A DNA stretch of 16,341 bases from UBA5972 sp964600965 (GTDB taxonomy: Bacteria; Pseudomonadota; Alphaproteobacteria; Rhodobacterales; Rhodobacteraceae), in assembly GCA_964600965.1 (NCBI GenBank), contig CAZRLO010000061.1:1-16341 (forward strand), in the 5' to 3' direction. Under the pieces are notes generated by a model. It worked only from the letters and a program-made list of their open reading frames with translations. It searched no databases and was not told where the DNA came from. Shown here one piece after another: positions 1 to 8,517 of the stretch; the first letter of the stretch is position 1; each line of letters begins with the position of its first letter. The position numbers and the translations under genes were made by a program.

Positions 1-666
1 CAGGCCGATGTGCCGGGCCCGGGTAATTCCGGCCAGAAACGTGCCGTTGGCGACCGGCGTGAACACCTCGCCGTCGCGCACCATGAACACGTTTGTCGAT
101 GCGGTTTCGGCAACATTTCCCATGGCGTCGGCCACCAGCGCATTTCCGAAACCCTTGGCCTTTGCCTCGCGCAGCATCCGGGCATTGTTGGGGTAGAGAC
201 AACCAGCCTTGGCGTGAACGACATTGTCGGCCAGCACCGGGCGATGAAAGCGGGTCGTGGTCAGTGTCGTGGTATTCGTGGTCGCGACCATCGGGACTTC
301 TTCAAGGCAGACGCAAAACCCCGTCGCGTCCTGCTGCGGCACGATCCCTGCCATGCCCGAATCGATTCCCCAATACATCGGGCGGATGTAAATCGCGCTG
401 TCGCGCGGGAACAGCGCCAGACCTTCGCGCACGATGGCGACGATTTCGGCAGGTTTGTGGCTGGGCGTGATCCCCAGTGCATCGGCGGATCGGTTGACCC
501 GTTCGCAATGCGCCAGCAGATCGGGTGCGGTGCCCTCAAAGTACCGCGCACCATCGAAAACCGTCGACCCCAGCCAAGCACCGTGATCCGCCGCCCGCAG
601 GACCGCCGGGTTGCCCTTTTGCCAGGTGCCTTCAAAGTAGGTGTGGATGTTGCCACCCATGGCCAT
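1..666 (-). CDS. ilvE: Branched-chain amino acid aminotransferase (class IV PLP enzyme), C-terminus beyond window
   Basis: Catalyses the reversible PLP-dependent transamination of leucine, isoleucine and valine with 2-oxoglutarate in the cytoplasm. It is the last step of branched-chain amino acid synthesis. The visible 222 residues open with MAMGGNIHTYFEG and contain the class IV hallmarks: FDGARYFEG near residues 37-45, the PLP lysine K153 in HAKAG, YPNNARM just after it, the AETASTNVF segment at 186-194, and LAGITRARH at 211-219. The 3' end lies beyond base 1, so roughly the last quarter is missing. The ATG at 664-666 is chosen because GGAGA sits 7 bases upstream of it; an in-frame ATG at 691-693 directly after a TAG lacks such a site, and a third ATG lies at 658-660. 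The gene is downstream of trpS on the same strand with a 142-bp gap, so it probably has its own promoter. Family assignment is firm. The exact substrate (branched-chain versus another class IV member) is inferred from similarity. Confidence 0.88.
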   Translation of the reverse strand, partial: MAMGGNIHTYFEGTWQKGNPAVLRAADHGAWLGSTVFDGARYFEGTAPDLLAHCERVNRSADALGITPSHKPAEIVAIVREGLALFPRDSAIYIRPMYWGIDSGMAGIVPQQDATGFCVCLEEVPMVATTNTTTLTTTRFHRPVLADNVVHAKAGCLYPNNARMLREAKAKGFGNALVADAMGNVAETASTNVFMVRDGEVFTPVANGTFLAGITRARHIGL

Positions 667-808
667 GCGATATTCTCCGTTGATTGCGGGCATCTAATCA
701 CCGCCGATGTGCAAGGTCCAGAGGTGACATTCAGGCAAATGTCTTGCGCCAATTCTGGCACCAAATCGGATGGTGGCTTGCCGCGTGGCGTTAAGGGGGG
801 CGGCGGCC

Positions 809-1864
809 TCAGACCTGCCGCGAACGGACCATGCCGACAATGTCGTAAGTGCGCGCAAGGATCGGATCGGCGATTGCGGCGGCCCGGTCCGCGCCGTCGC
901 CCAGCACGCGGTCAATCTCGCCCGGGTCGGCCATCAGGCGGGACATTTCGGCTGATATCGGTGCAAGCCGCGCCACCGCCAGATCGGCCAGTTCCGGTTT
1001 GAACTGCCCGAATTGCGCCCCGGCGTGATCGGCAAGCACGCGGTCCGCACCCATACCGGCCAGCGCTGCGTAGATGTTCACCAGATTTCGCGCCTCGGGT
1101 CGCCCTTCCAGCGCGTCGAGATTATCCGGCAGGGGTTCCGGATCGGTCTTGGCCTTCTTGATCTTTTTGGCGATCAGATCGGCATCATCGGTAAGGTTGA
1201 TCCGGCTCATGTCGCTGGGATCGGATTTCGACATTTTCTTGCTGCCGTCGCGCAAGGACATGACCCGGGTGGCCACGCCTTCGATCACCGGCTCGGTGAT
1301 CGGAAAGAAATCGACCCCGAAATCGGTGTTGAACTTGGTCGCAATGTCGCGGGTCAGTTCGAGGTGCTGTTTCTGATCCTCGCCAACCGGCACATGGGTT
1401 GCGTGATAGACCAGAATATCGGCGGCCATCAGCGCCGGATACGCGAACAGGCCAACGCTGGCGGCCTCGCGGTTCTTGCCCGCCTTGTCCTTGAACTGGG
1501 TCATGCGGCTGAGCCAGCCCATCCGCGCGACGCAATTGAACACCCAGCCAAGCTCGGCGTGGGCCGCCACCTGCGACTGGTTGAACAGGATCGATTTTGC
1601 CGGATCAAGCCCGGAGGCGATGAACCCCGCCGCCAGTTCGCGCGTGGCGCGTTTCAGATCACCCGGGTTCTGCCATGTCGTGATCGCGTGAAGATCGACC
1701 ATGCAATAGATGGTCTCGATCCCGTTTTCCTGCATCTCGACGAAACGTTTGACCGCACCAAGATAATTGCCAAGCGTCAGGTTGCCTGTGGGCTGGATGC
1801 CCGAAAACACCCGTTTTGCATGCGCGGTTGCTGCGGGTTCGGCGGAATTGGCAACCTCGGTCAA
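809..1864 (-). CDS. trpS: Tryptophan--tRNA ligase (class I)
   Basis: Charges tRNA-Trp with tryptophan in the cytoplasm. The Rossmann-fold signature of class I synthetases is present: RVFSGIQPTGNLTLGNYLGA near the N-terminus (the TLGN stretch replaces HIGH), GEDQKQHLELTRD in the middle, and KMSKSDPSD at about residues 210-218. All are typical of bacterial TrpS. Start choice: the longest frame begins at a GTG (1883-1885) with no ribosome binding site. A TTG at 1862-1864 has GGAG with a 6-base spacer and gives a 351-residue protein with a short leader before RVFSG, closer to the usual family length, so I prefer the TTG. A 79-bp space separates it from the divergent rhomboid-like gene. The order trpS near murJ and glnD is, from memory, common in Rhodobacteraceae. 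Confidence 0.96.
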   Translation of the reverse strand: MTEVANSAEPAATAHAKRVFSGIQPTGNLTLGNYLGAVKRFVEMQENGIETIYCMVDLHAITTWQNPGDLKRATRELAAGFIASGLDPAKSILFNQSQVAAHAELGWVFNCVARMGWLSRMTQFKDKAGKNREAASVGLFAYPALMAADILVYHATHVPVGEDQKQHLELTRDIATKFNTDFGVDFFPITEPVIEGVATRVMSLRDGSKKMSKSDPSDMSRINLTDDADLIAKKIKKAKTDPEPLPDNLDALEGRPEARNLVNIYAALAGMGADRVLADHAGAQFGQFKPELADLAVARLAPISAEMSRLMADPGEIDRVLGDGADRAAAIADPILARTYDIVGMVRSRQV

Positions 1865-1943
1865 GGTGTGCTCCTGTCTGGACACTGTGATTGGCGTGCC
1901 TTATCGCTTGCGCCCCAAACCCCGTCAACCACGGAACACGCTC

Positions 1944-2642
1944 ATGTACAGCGACGATCTCAACGCCTCGCCAATCAATCCCCTGCCTGCGGTGGTCGTT
2001 GTCTTTGCGCTGGCGATCGCCGGGGTCGAGCTGACCTTGCAGGCGGCCGAGCGTGGATTTCTGGGCGGTGCGGACGGCGCCGGTTGGCGGCTTGAGGCGA
2101 TACGGGCTTTTGCCTGGTTCGATGCCGTGCTGGACTGGATGACCGAAACCGGGCGCACGCCCCCGGAACAGTTGATGCGGCTTGTCACTTATCCCTTTGT
2201 TCATGGGGGGTTTGCCCATGCCGCGTTCACGATCGTTTTCGTTCTTGCCATCGGCAAGATGGTTGCCGAGGTATTTTCGTCGCTGGCGTTCGTGGTGATC
2301 TTTGTCGGTTCCGGGGTGGTTGGTGCGTTGATCTATGCCGCGTTTCTGACAACGCCGGTGGCGCTTGTCGGGGCCTATCCGCCGGTATACGGCCTGATCG
2401 GTGCCATGACATTCATGCTGTGGGTCCGTGCCAGGGTCGAGGGCACCAACCAGGCCCGCGCCTTTGGCCTGATTGCGGCGCTGTTGGCGATTCAACTGGT
2501 TTTCAACCTGATCTTCGGGGGCGGCAACGAATGGGTGGCCGATATTGCCGGTTTTCTGACCGGTTTCGCGCTGTCCTTTGTTTTGGCACCTGACGGAACG
2601 CGGCGGGTTCTGGCGACACTGGCGCGGTTGCGGCGGCGGTGA
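1944..2642 (+). CDS. Rhomboid-family membrane protein, apparently catalytically inactive
   Basis: A 232-residue polytopic membrane protein with about six hydrophobic segments. The rhomboid fold is indicated by YPFVHGGFAHAAF at residues 83-95 (compare the family HxxxxH segment), a transmembrane stretch GAYPPVYGLIGAMTF at 143-157 that aligns with the family GASGxxxGLxGA helix, and a terminal helix ADIAGFLTGF at 199-208 that aligns with AHxxG. At the catalytic positions the nucleophile Ser is Tyr145 (followed by Pro146 instead of Gly), the active-site His is Asp200, and the oxyanion Asn is probably Thr96. It should therefore be unable to hydrolyse peptide bonds and may instead bind or chaperone membrane proteins, as iRhoms and derlins do; that role is inference. 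The ATG at 1944 is chosen because MYSDDLNASPINPLP looks like the family start. Earlier in-frame codons would overlap trpS. The ribosome binding site (GGA) is weak. It converges on murJ across 257 bp. Confidence 0.85.
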   Translation: MYSDDLNASPINPLPAVVVVFALAIAGVELTLQAAERGFLGGADGAGWRLEAIRAFAWFDAVLDWMTETGRTPPEQLMRLVTYPFVHGGFAHAAFTIVFVLAIGKMVAEVFSSLAFVVIFVGSGVVGALIYAAFLTTPVALVGAYPPVYGLIGAMTFMLWVRARVEGTNQARAFGLIAALLAIQLVFNLIFGGGNEWVADIAGFLTGFALSFVLAPDGTRRVLATLARLRRR

Positions 2643-2899
2643 GGGTTGCCAGAGGCGTTGGCGTGGATACCTCATGCCAACGGACCCAAGGACCGACCTT
2701 TCTCCGCTGAACGGTTCCGGCATCCCGGCAGACCTTGCCCCAGAAGCCCACCGGCTGTGGTTCGGTAAATCGGGGCGGCGGTATCAATCGCTTTCATCTT
2801 TTTGCGATGCCGAACGACAGGGTACCACCAACCGCAGTTGCCGCGCCACGCCGTCGGGCAGCGCGCGTGGCTTGCCCCGGATTCCCTAGCGAAATGCTG

Positions 2900-4447
2900 T
2901 TACGATTTCCGCCGCAGGGCGCGTTTCAAATCCGCAGGTGACAAAACGCCAAGCGACAATGCCGCAACGGCGTAAATCCCAACCCCTGACACCACCAGCA
3001 GCGCCAATGCCAGATAACGCAAACCCGGTGCCGCCAGCCAGAGATCAAGCCAGCCGGCCACCGCCCAAAGCCCGGCACCCATCACCAGACAAGCAGCAAC
3101 AATGCGGGGAATTGCGCGAACCAGCCGCGCGTCCATCCGCGCCGCGTCCCCCATTCGGCGTGACCCGCGCCACAGCAGCAGCACCATCGCCCAGCCCGCG
3201 ACCGTGGTTGCGATGGCGGCGGCCAGAAATCCGAATGCGCCCGTCAGACCAACCGCCAGCGCGGCATTCACCACCATCGCCACGAGGGCATAATAAAACG
3301 GCCGTTTCGTGTCCTCGCGGGCGAAATAGAGCGGTTGCATCACCTTTTGCAGCACAAAAGCCGGGAGGCCCGCGCCATATATCGCCAACGCCATCGCGGT
3401 CATTGCCGTATCCCCGGCATCAAACGCACCACGCTGAAACAGGACCGAAACCAGCGGCATCGGAATGACGATCAGCGCGACCGCGGCGGGCAGGGTCAAC
3501 GCCAGGGAAAACTCGGCGGCCCGGTTCACCGCATCCCGCCCGCCCGCTGCGTCATTCGCCTGCAACCGCCGCGACAAATCCGGCAGCAGCACGACGCCGA
3601 TGGCAATACCCACGACCCCCAGCGGCAATTGATACAGCCGGTCCGCATAGTTCAGCCACGCAATCGCGCCGTCAAAAAAGCTGGCCACCTGCCGTCCCAC
3701 CAAAAGGTTGATCTGAACCACGCCGCCCGCCAGTGCGGCGGGGGCCGCGATCACGGCAAGGCGCTTCATTTCCGGGGTCAGGCGCGGCAGGCGCGGTATC
3801 AGGCGCAACCCGGCGCGGGCGGCCGCGATCCAGACCAGAACCAGTTGCGCGATGCCCGCGACCGGCACCGTCCAGACCAGCGCCCGCCCGATATCCCACC
3901 CCAGTCGTGCGGCTGCGCTCAGCGAAAGAATGAACAGCAAGTTCAGCGCCACGGGCGCCGCCGCCGCCACCCAGAAACGACCCATCGCGTTCAGGGCCCC
4001 GCTCAGCAACGCGGCGGCGGAAATGAACAGGATGTAGGGAAAGGCGATCCGCCCGAAATCCACCGCCAGATCAAACCTGGCATCGCCGCGAAAGCCGCTG
4101 GCCATCGCCAACACCAGCCAGGGCATGAAAACCTGTGCCAGCAGCGTGAGCAGGATCAGCACCGCCATCAGCCCCGAAAGCGCATCGCGGGCGAAATCCC
4201 GCGCCGCACCGGGGTCGTGAAGACGCTTGGAAAACATCGGCACAAAGGCCATGTTGAACGCGCCCTCGGCAAAGAAACGCCGGAACATGTTGGGCAAGGC
4301 AAAAGCGATCAGAAATGCCTCGGCCACCGGGCCTGTTCCCAGAAAGGCCGCGATCAGAATATCGCGGACAAATCCGGTCACCCGGCTGATCAGGGTCCAG
4401 CCACCGACGGTGAAAAACGCCGACAACAGGCGGATCGGGTGGTTCAC
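2900..4447 (-). CDS. murJ: Lipid II flippase MurJ (MviN)
   Basis: Flips lipid-linked peptidoglycan precursor (lipid II) across the inner membrane. It is an MOP-superfamily protein of 515 residues with about 14 hydrophobic segments, matching the family size. The N-terminal signature is intact: SRVTGFVRD at residues 21-29 (arginines 22 and 28 in the central cavity), AEAFLIAFALPNMFRR at 42-57 with an acidic residue (E43) where E. coli has D39, and FFAEGAFNMAFVPMF after it. The central YADRLYQLPLGVVGIAIG segment carries the conserved cavity arginine. The start codon is GTG and shares four bases (GTGA) with the glnD stop, so translation is very probably coupled to glnD. No T-tract terminator is obvious after the stop. 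Confidence 0.96.
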   Translation of the reverse strand: MNHPIRLLSAFFTVGGWTLISRVTGFVRDILIAAFLGTGPVAEAFLIAFALPNMFRRFFAEGAFNMAFVPMFSKRLHDPGAARDFARDALSGLMAVLILLTLLAQVFMPWLVLAMASGFRGDARFDLAVDFGRIAFPYILFISAAALLSGALNAMGRFWVAAAAPVALNLLFILSLSAAARLGWDIGRALVWTVPVAGIAQLVLVWIAAARAGLRLIPRLPRLTPEMKRLAVIAAPAALAGGVVQINLLVGRQVASFFDGAIAWLNYADRLYQLPLGVVGIAIGVVLLPDLSRRLQANDAAGGRDAVNRAAEFSLALTLPAAVALIVIPMPLVSVLFQRGAFDAGDTAMTAMALAIYGAGLPAFVLQKVMQPLYFAREDTKRPFYYALVAMVVNAALAVGLTGAFGFLAAAIATTVAGWAMVLLLWRGSRRMGDAARMDARLVRAIPRIVAACLVMGAGLWAVAGWLDLWLAAPGLRYLALALLVVSGVGIYAVAALSLGVLSPADLKRALRRKS

Positions 4448-7269
4448 TTCATTGCCCCTTCGGTGCCGCGTTCGATCGCGTCCAGCAGTTTCCCTTTCAA
4501 CGCCTCGCGCTTGTTTTCCGCTTGGATTTTCAAGCCGAACATATCCTTGACATAGAACACATCCACCGCCTGCACCCCATAGGTCGCAATCACCGCCGAA
4601 GCGATATAGACATTGCTGCCGGAAATCGTCCGGGTAAGATCATACAGCAATCCGGGCCGGTCGCGGGTGTCGACTTCGATGATCGTGTAAATCTCGGAAC
4701 CCTCGTTATCGAACGTGATTTCGGTCGGAACGATGAAGTCGCGCTCGCGTTTCTTGAACTTGTCCCGATCTTTCAACGCATCGCGCGCCACCACTTCGCC
4801 ATAGAGCGCCTTGCGCACCATCTCGCTAAGCCGCTTGAGGCGTGCAACCGCGTAGGGGCGCGCTTGCGCATCCTGTATCCAGAACACCGATGTCGCAAAG
4901 CCATCCGACGAAGTATAGGTCTTTGCATCCACCACATTGGCACCAACCAGTGCCAAAGCGCCCGCCACCCGCGAGAATATTCCGGGGTGATCCGGCAGAA
5001 CGAAACAAGCGCGCGTGGCATCGCGGCCGGGATCGGGTTTGAAGTCGGATTTGAAAGCATCCGTGCCGAATTCCGCCAGCAGCCGCGCGAAAATTGCATG
5101 TGTTTCAGTATCCAGCCCCTGCCAATAGGGATCGTAATGCCGCCCAAGTTCGATTGTCAGGTCCGCTGCTTTCCAGCCCTTCAACGCCTTCTCGAGCGCC
5201 TGTTTGGAATCCTCTACCCGCCGCGTCTGCGTGGCCTCGTCGATTCCACGGGTCAGCGCATCGCGGGTTGCATGATAGAGGTCGCGCAACAATTGGGCCT
5301 TCCAGTTGTTCCACGTCCCCGGTCCGACCCCGCGAATGTCGCACACCGTCAGGACGGTCAGCAGTTTCAGCCGGGTGCGGCTGCCGACGATGCGGGCAAA
5401 ATCCCGTACGGTTCGCGGATCGCTGAGGTCGCGTTTCTGGGCCACATCCGACATCAGAAGATGATGGCGCACCAGCCATTCCACGGTCTCGCATTCCGCC
5501 GGATCCAGCCCAAGGCGCGGGCACAGGCCACGGGCGATTTCGGCGCCCAGCACGGAATGCGCTTCCTGCCGACCCTTGCCGATGTCGTGCAGCATCAGTG
5601 CGACAAACAGGACCTTGCGGTTCAATCCGCGTTTCAGGATGCCCGAGGCGACCGGCAGATCCTCGACCAGTTCACCGTGCTCGATCCGGCTGAGAACCGA
5701 GATGCACTGGATCGTGTGCTCGTCCACCGTGAAGTGGTGGTACATGTTAAACTGCATCATCGCGACGATCGGCTGGAATTCGGGTAGAAACGTGCCAAGG
5801 ACCCCCAGCTCGTTCATGCGGCGCAACCCACGCTCGGGGTTGCCGTGATCCAGCATCATGTCCAGGAATATGCGGTTGGCCTCGGGGTCGGCGCGCATCT
5901 TGTCATCGATCAGACCAAGATTGGCGGCGATCAGCCGCATCACATCGGGGTGCAGCAGGTATCCGGTTCGCAGCCCCTCGTCAAAGATCCTGAGCAGGTT
6001 CAGCGGATCCGCCAGAAACGCCTTTGCCGCAACGATGTTGAGCCGGCCCTGATCCAGCCGGTAGCCGGGGTTGATCCGGGTGCGCAGCCGTCGCCCGGCG
6101 CGCGACAGTCGCTCGCCGATGCGCGGCTGGCGTTTGACGTGCTGCTCTTCAAGCGCGGTCAAAAAGACCCGTGTCAGATCGCCGACCTGCGTTGCATGGC
6201 GGAAATAGTCCTGCATGAAATGCTCGACCGCGCGACGCCCGCCCTTGTCGCGATAGCCCAGGATCGCCGCCACCTCGACCTGAGTGTCGAACGTCAGATG
6301 TTCCTGCGCGCGCCCCGCGATCAGATGCAGGTGGCAGCGGACGGTCCAGAGATAATCCTCGGCGGCGGCAAAGACGTCGAACTCGGCTTGCGAAAACAGC
6401 CCAAGATCGACGAATGCGCGCGGGTGCTGCACCCGGTGCAGATATTTGGTGATCCAGAACAGTGATTGCAGGTCGCGCAGACCGCCCTTGCCCTCCTTTA
6501 CGTTGGGTTCGACCATATAGCGCTGGCCGCCCTGACGCCGATGCCGATCGGCGCGTTCGATCAGTTTGGCTTCGACGTATTCGGCTCCGGTGCCGTCAAA
6601 AAGCTCGGCGCGCAGCCTGCGTTCCAGTTCGTTCCCCGCGGCGATGTCTCCGGCCAGAAACCGCGCTTCAAGCAGGGTCGTGCGAATGGTGAAGTCGCCT
6701 TTGCCAAGGCGAAGGCATTCCGGGATGGTGCGCGTGGCGTGCCCGATCTTCAGGCGCAGGTCCCAGAAAATGTACAGCATCGTTTCGACGATGGCCTTGG
6801 TTTCCGCCTGCCGTTTTCGCGGCAGCAGGAAAAGCAGGTCGATGTCGGAAAACGGGGCCATTTCGCCGCGGCCATAGCCGCCAACGGCAAGGATGGTCGG
6901 GCCCGAATTGTCCTGATCGTCGCGGTGAATGTGAACGGTGGCGATGCGCCGGATTTCGGATGTCAGACAATCGGTCAACCACGAGAAACTGGCGGTTACC
7001 GCGCGGGTCCGATCGGGATGCTCGCGATAGGCGGACGCGATCCGCTCAAATCCGGCCGATCGCGCCGAACCCAGCAGGGCGACCGCGCGGTCGCGCGCCT
7101 CGCGAGGGTCGCGGACGTCCGCCAGTTCCGTGTCGATGGCGATCTGCACGGCGGCCATGTCGAAAATTTCGGCCGGCGCGCAGATCAGGCCATCGGTAGC
7201 GGCCGTCGGGCCGGCGTTTGAAACCAGATCAGAAACCGGCGGTGCCAAAGCTTCTGGGAGCCGGATCAA
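4444..7269 (-). CDS. glnD: [Protein-PII] uridylyltransferase / uridylyl-removing enzyme
   Basis: Senses glutamine and adds or removes UMP on PII proteins (GlnB/GlnK), controlling glutamine synthetase and nitrogen gene expression. The 941 residues show the full domain order: a nucleotidyltransferase domain with GGYGRGEMAPFSDIDLLF at 130-147 (metal-binding D142 and D144), the linker VEPNVKEGKGGLRD near 253-266, an HD hydrolase domain (HHFTVDEHT at 510-518, HDIGKGR at 561-567, RHHLLMSDVA at 601-610), and two C-terminal ACT domains, PDHPGIFSRVAGAL at about 759-772 and RDRPGLLYDLTRTIS at about 869-883. The start is a TTG at 7267-7269 with AGGTG 7 bases upstream. It lies inside the 3' end of the upstream lipoprotein gene, a 41-bp overlap. 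A later start would remove the LICAPAEIFD stretch that I recall as conserved in relatives. The 3' end overlaps murJ by 4 bp. Confidence 0.96.
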   Translation of the reverse strand: MIRLPEALAPPVSDLVSNAGPTAATDGLICAPAEIFDMAAVQIAIDTELADVRDPREARDRAVALLGSARSAGFERIASAYREHPDRTRAVTASFSWLTDCLTSEIRRIATVHIHRDDQDNSGPTILAVGGYGRGEMAPFSDIDLLFLLPRKRQAETKAIVETMLYIFWDLRLKIGHATRTIPECLRLGKGDFTIRTTLLEARFLAGDIAAGNELERRLRAELFDGTGAEYVEAKLIERADRHRRQGGQRYMVEPNVKEGKGGLRDLQSLFWITKYLHRVQHPRAFVDLGLFSQAEFDVFAAAEDYLWTVRCHLHLIAGRAQEHLTFDTQVEVAAILGYRDKGGRRAVEHFMQDYFRHATQVGDLTRVFLTALEEQHVKRQPRIGERLSRAGRRLRTRINPGYRLDQGRLNIVAAKAFLADPLNLLRIFDEGLRTGYLLHPDVMRLIAANLGLIDDKMRADPEANRIFLDMMLDHGNPERGLRRMNELGVLGTFLPEFQPIVAMMQFNMYHHFTVDEHTIQCISVLSRIEHGELVEDLPVASGILKRGLNRKVLFVALMLHDIGKGRQEAHSVLGAEIARGLCPRLGLDPAECETVEWLVRHHLLMSDVAQKRDLSDPRTVRDFARIVGSRTRLKLLTVLTVCDIRGVGPGTWNNWKAQLLRDLYHATRDALTRGIDEATQTRRVEDSKQALEKALKGWKAADLTIELGRHYDPYWQGLDTETHAIFARLLAEFGTDAFKSDFKPDPGRDATRACFVLPDHPGIFSRVAGALALVGANVVDAKTYTSSDGFATSVFWIQDAQARPYAVARLKRLSEMVRKALYGEVVARDALKDRDKFKKRERDFIVPTEITFDNEGSEIYTIIEVDTRDRPGLLYDLTRTISGSNVYIASAVIATYGVQAVDVFYVKDMFGLKIQAENKREALKGKLLDAIERGTEGAMK

Positions 7270-8401
7270 TGACTTTCACCTGATTGTTTTCGATTTCGAC
7301 GACCGCCATGGCGCGCTCGTTCGTGCCGTCGGGCAGCAGGCGGAAAACACCGTTCACGCCGGCAAATCCCGATCGCTGGGTCAGATTCTCGCGCGAAAGG
7401 GCATTGGATTGGCCGGTCGATATCAACGCACCGATTGCGGCAACCCCGTCATATGCAATGCCCGCCAGCGGATGCGGCGCCTGACCATAGGCCTGCAGAT
7501 ACCGGTCGCGGAACGACCCTGCCAGCGACGGATCGGGCAGGGCGAACCAGCCGCCCTGGAGCCCAGTCAGCGACAATGTCTGGGTCGGGATGTCCCATCG
7601 GGTCAGGCCCATGAACTTGATCTTCTTGGGGTCCACGCCGTTTTCCGGCAGCAACTGCGCGAGGATCGGCAGCGCCCCCGCGGTATCGGACGCGAATATG
7701 ATCGAGTCGGTTTCGCTTTCGCGGACCTGTTCGGCGATCTCGCGCACGGCGGTGATCACGCCCTGTTGCGAGAAGTGATACGAGGCCGAGCCGACGAACG
7801 TGCTACCGGCATCCCCTGCCGCGCGCTGCACTGCCTTGCGGCCGACGTTGCCGGTCAGGTTGTCGGCGTGAACCACCAGTACGTTGGCGAACCCTTTCGT
7901 GGCGGCAAATGTCACCATCCGCTCGGCGGTATTTTCAAACGTATGGCCCAGCACGAACACGTTCCCACCGGCGATTTCCGAATTGTTGGAAAAGCTCAAT
8001 ACACTGATGCCACGCGAAGAAACCGCCGCGCCGGCCGCATTGGCGGCGTCGCCGAATACGGGTCCCAGAATGATCTTGGCACCGTCATTGGCCGCCTTGG
8101 TCGCCGCTTGCGCCGCCTGTTCGGCGCTGCCAGCGGTGGGATAGACCCGCAGGTCGATACGAACCTCGCCGAGATCGCTGACGGCAAGCTGCGCCGCGTT
8201 CTGCAGGCTTGTGGCAAGGATATCATTGTTGCTTTCGTCGCTGCCGAACGGCACCAGCAACGCCACCGGAACGGGCGCGCGGGTATTGACCACGGGGCCG
8301 CCGCCCGCGATATCCAGTTCGCAGCCGCCGAGCATCGCGACAATCATGGCCAGAAACAACAGGCGCAACGGCAGAAGAGCCTGTGTCATTGCGGAATACA
8401 T
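7229..8401 (-). CDS. Penicillin-binding protein activator lipoprotein (LpoA/LppC family, periplasmic-binding-protein fold)
   Basis: A 390-residue predicted lipoprotein. The N-terminus has a charged start, a hydrophobic core LLFLAMIVAML and a lipobox LGGC with the lipidated cysteine at residue 27, so it should be exported and anchored in a membrane. The mature part reads like a type I periplasmic binding protein (leucine-binding fold) as in LppC/LpoA: VPVALLVPFGSDESNN, KIILGPVFGDAANAAG, VLSFSNNSEIAGG, and AYDGVAAIGALI. In E. coli LpoA activates PBP1A for peptidoglycan synthesis; members of this family in alphaproteobacteria are annotated as penicillin-binding protein activators, but direct evidence is limited. 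A small-molecule-binding role is possible. The ATG at 8399-8401 follows AGGAG with a 9-base spacer. It is divergent from rsmI and overlaps glnD downstream. Proximity to rsmI and yraN recalls the E. coli rsmI-lpoA-yraN cluster. Confidence 0.85.
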   Translation of the reverse strand: MYSAMTQALLPLRLLFLAMIVAMLGGCELDIAGGGPVVNTRAPVPVALLVPFGSDESNNDILATSLQNAAQLAVSDLGEVRIDLRVYPTAGSAEQAAQAATKAANDGAKIILGPVFGDAANAAGAAVSSRGISVLSFSNNSEIAGGNVFVLGHTFENTAERMVTFAATKGFANVLVVHADNLTGNVGRKAVQRAAGDAGSTFVGSASYHFSQQGVITAVREIAEQVRESETDSIIFASDTAGALPILAQLLPENGVDPKKIKFMGLTRWDIPTQTLSLTGLQGGWFALPDPSLAGSFRDRYLQAYGQAPHPLAGIAYDGVAAIGALISTGQSNALSRENLTQRSGFAGVNGVFRLLPDGTNERAMAVVEIENNQVKVIDPAPRSFGTAGF

Positions 8402-8517
8402 CGGTTCGTGCTCCTAATTGGCTGGTCAGAAATGCCGAAGTTGTGGCAATACCTAATGAAGTGCTGCCCGCAAGTAAATGTGCAGAACGGCGCAAGGGTC
8501 TATTGTTGACGGAACAA

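Noticed and set aside
745..762. Short dyad GCCA-ATTC-TGGC in the gap between trpS and the aminotransferase gene, considered as a LysR-type operator.
   Set aside because: Only 4-bp arms with mismatches outside; expected by chance in GC-rich DNA.
10..1002. Long plus-strand open frame of 330 residues opposite the aminotransferase and trpS.
   Set aside because: Shadow frame of two well-identified minus-strand genes in GC-rich DNA; no family motifs.
2674..2889. A 71-residue plus-strand open frame (starting MPTDPRTDLSPLNG) in the 257-bp gap between the rhomboid-like gene and murJ.
   Set aside because: It has only a weak GGA upstream, a composition rich in Pro, Arg, Ser and Gly, and no recognisable motif; it ends against the convergent murJ. 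It could be real but cannot be supported from the sequence alone. I see nothing else in the gap.
3335..4555. Long plus-strand open frame of 406 residues opposite murJ.
   Set aside because: Its composition is dominated by Arg, Gln, His and Gly, as expected of the antisense of a membrane protein gene; murJ is unambiguous.
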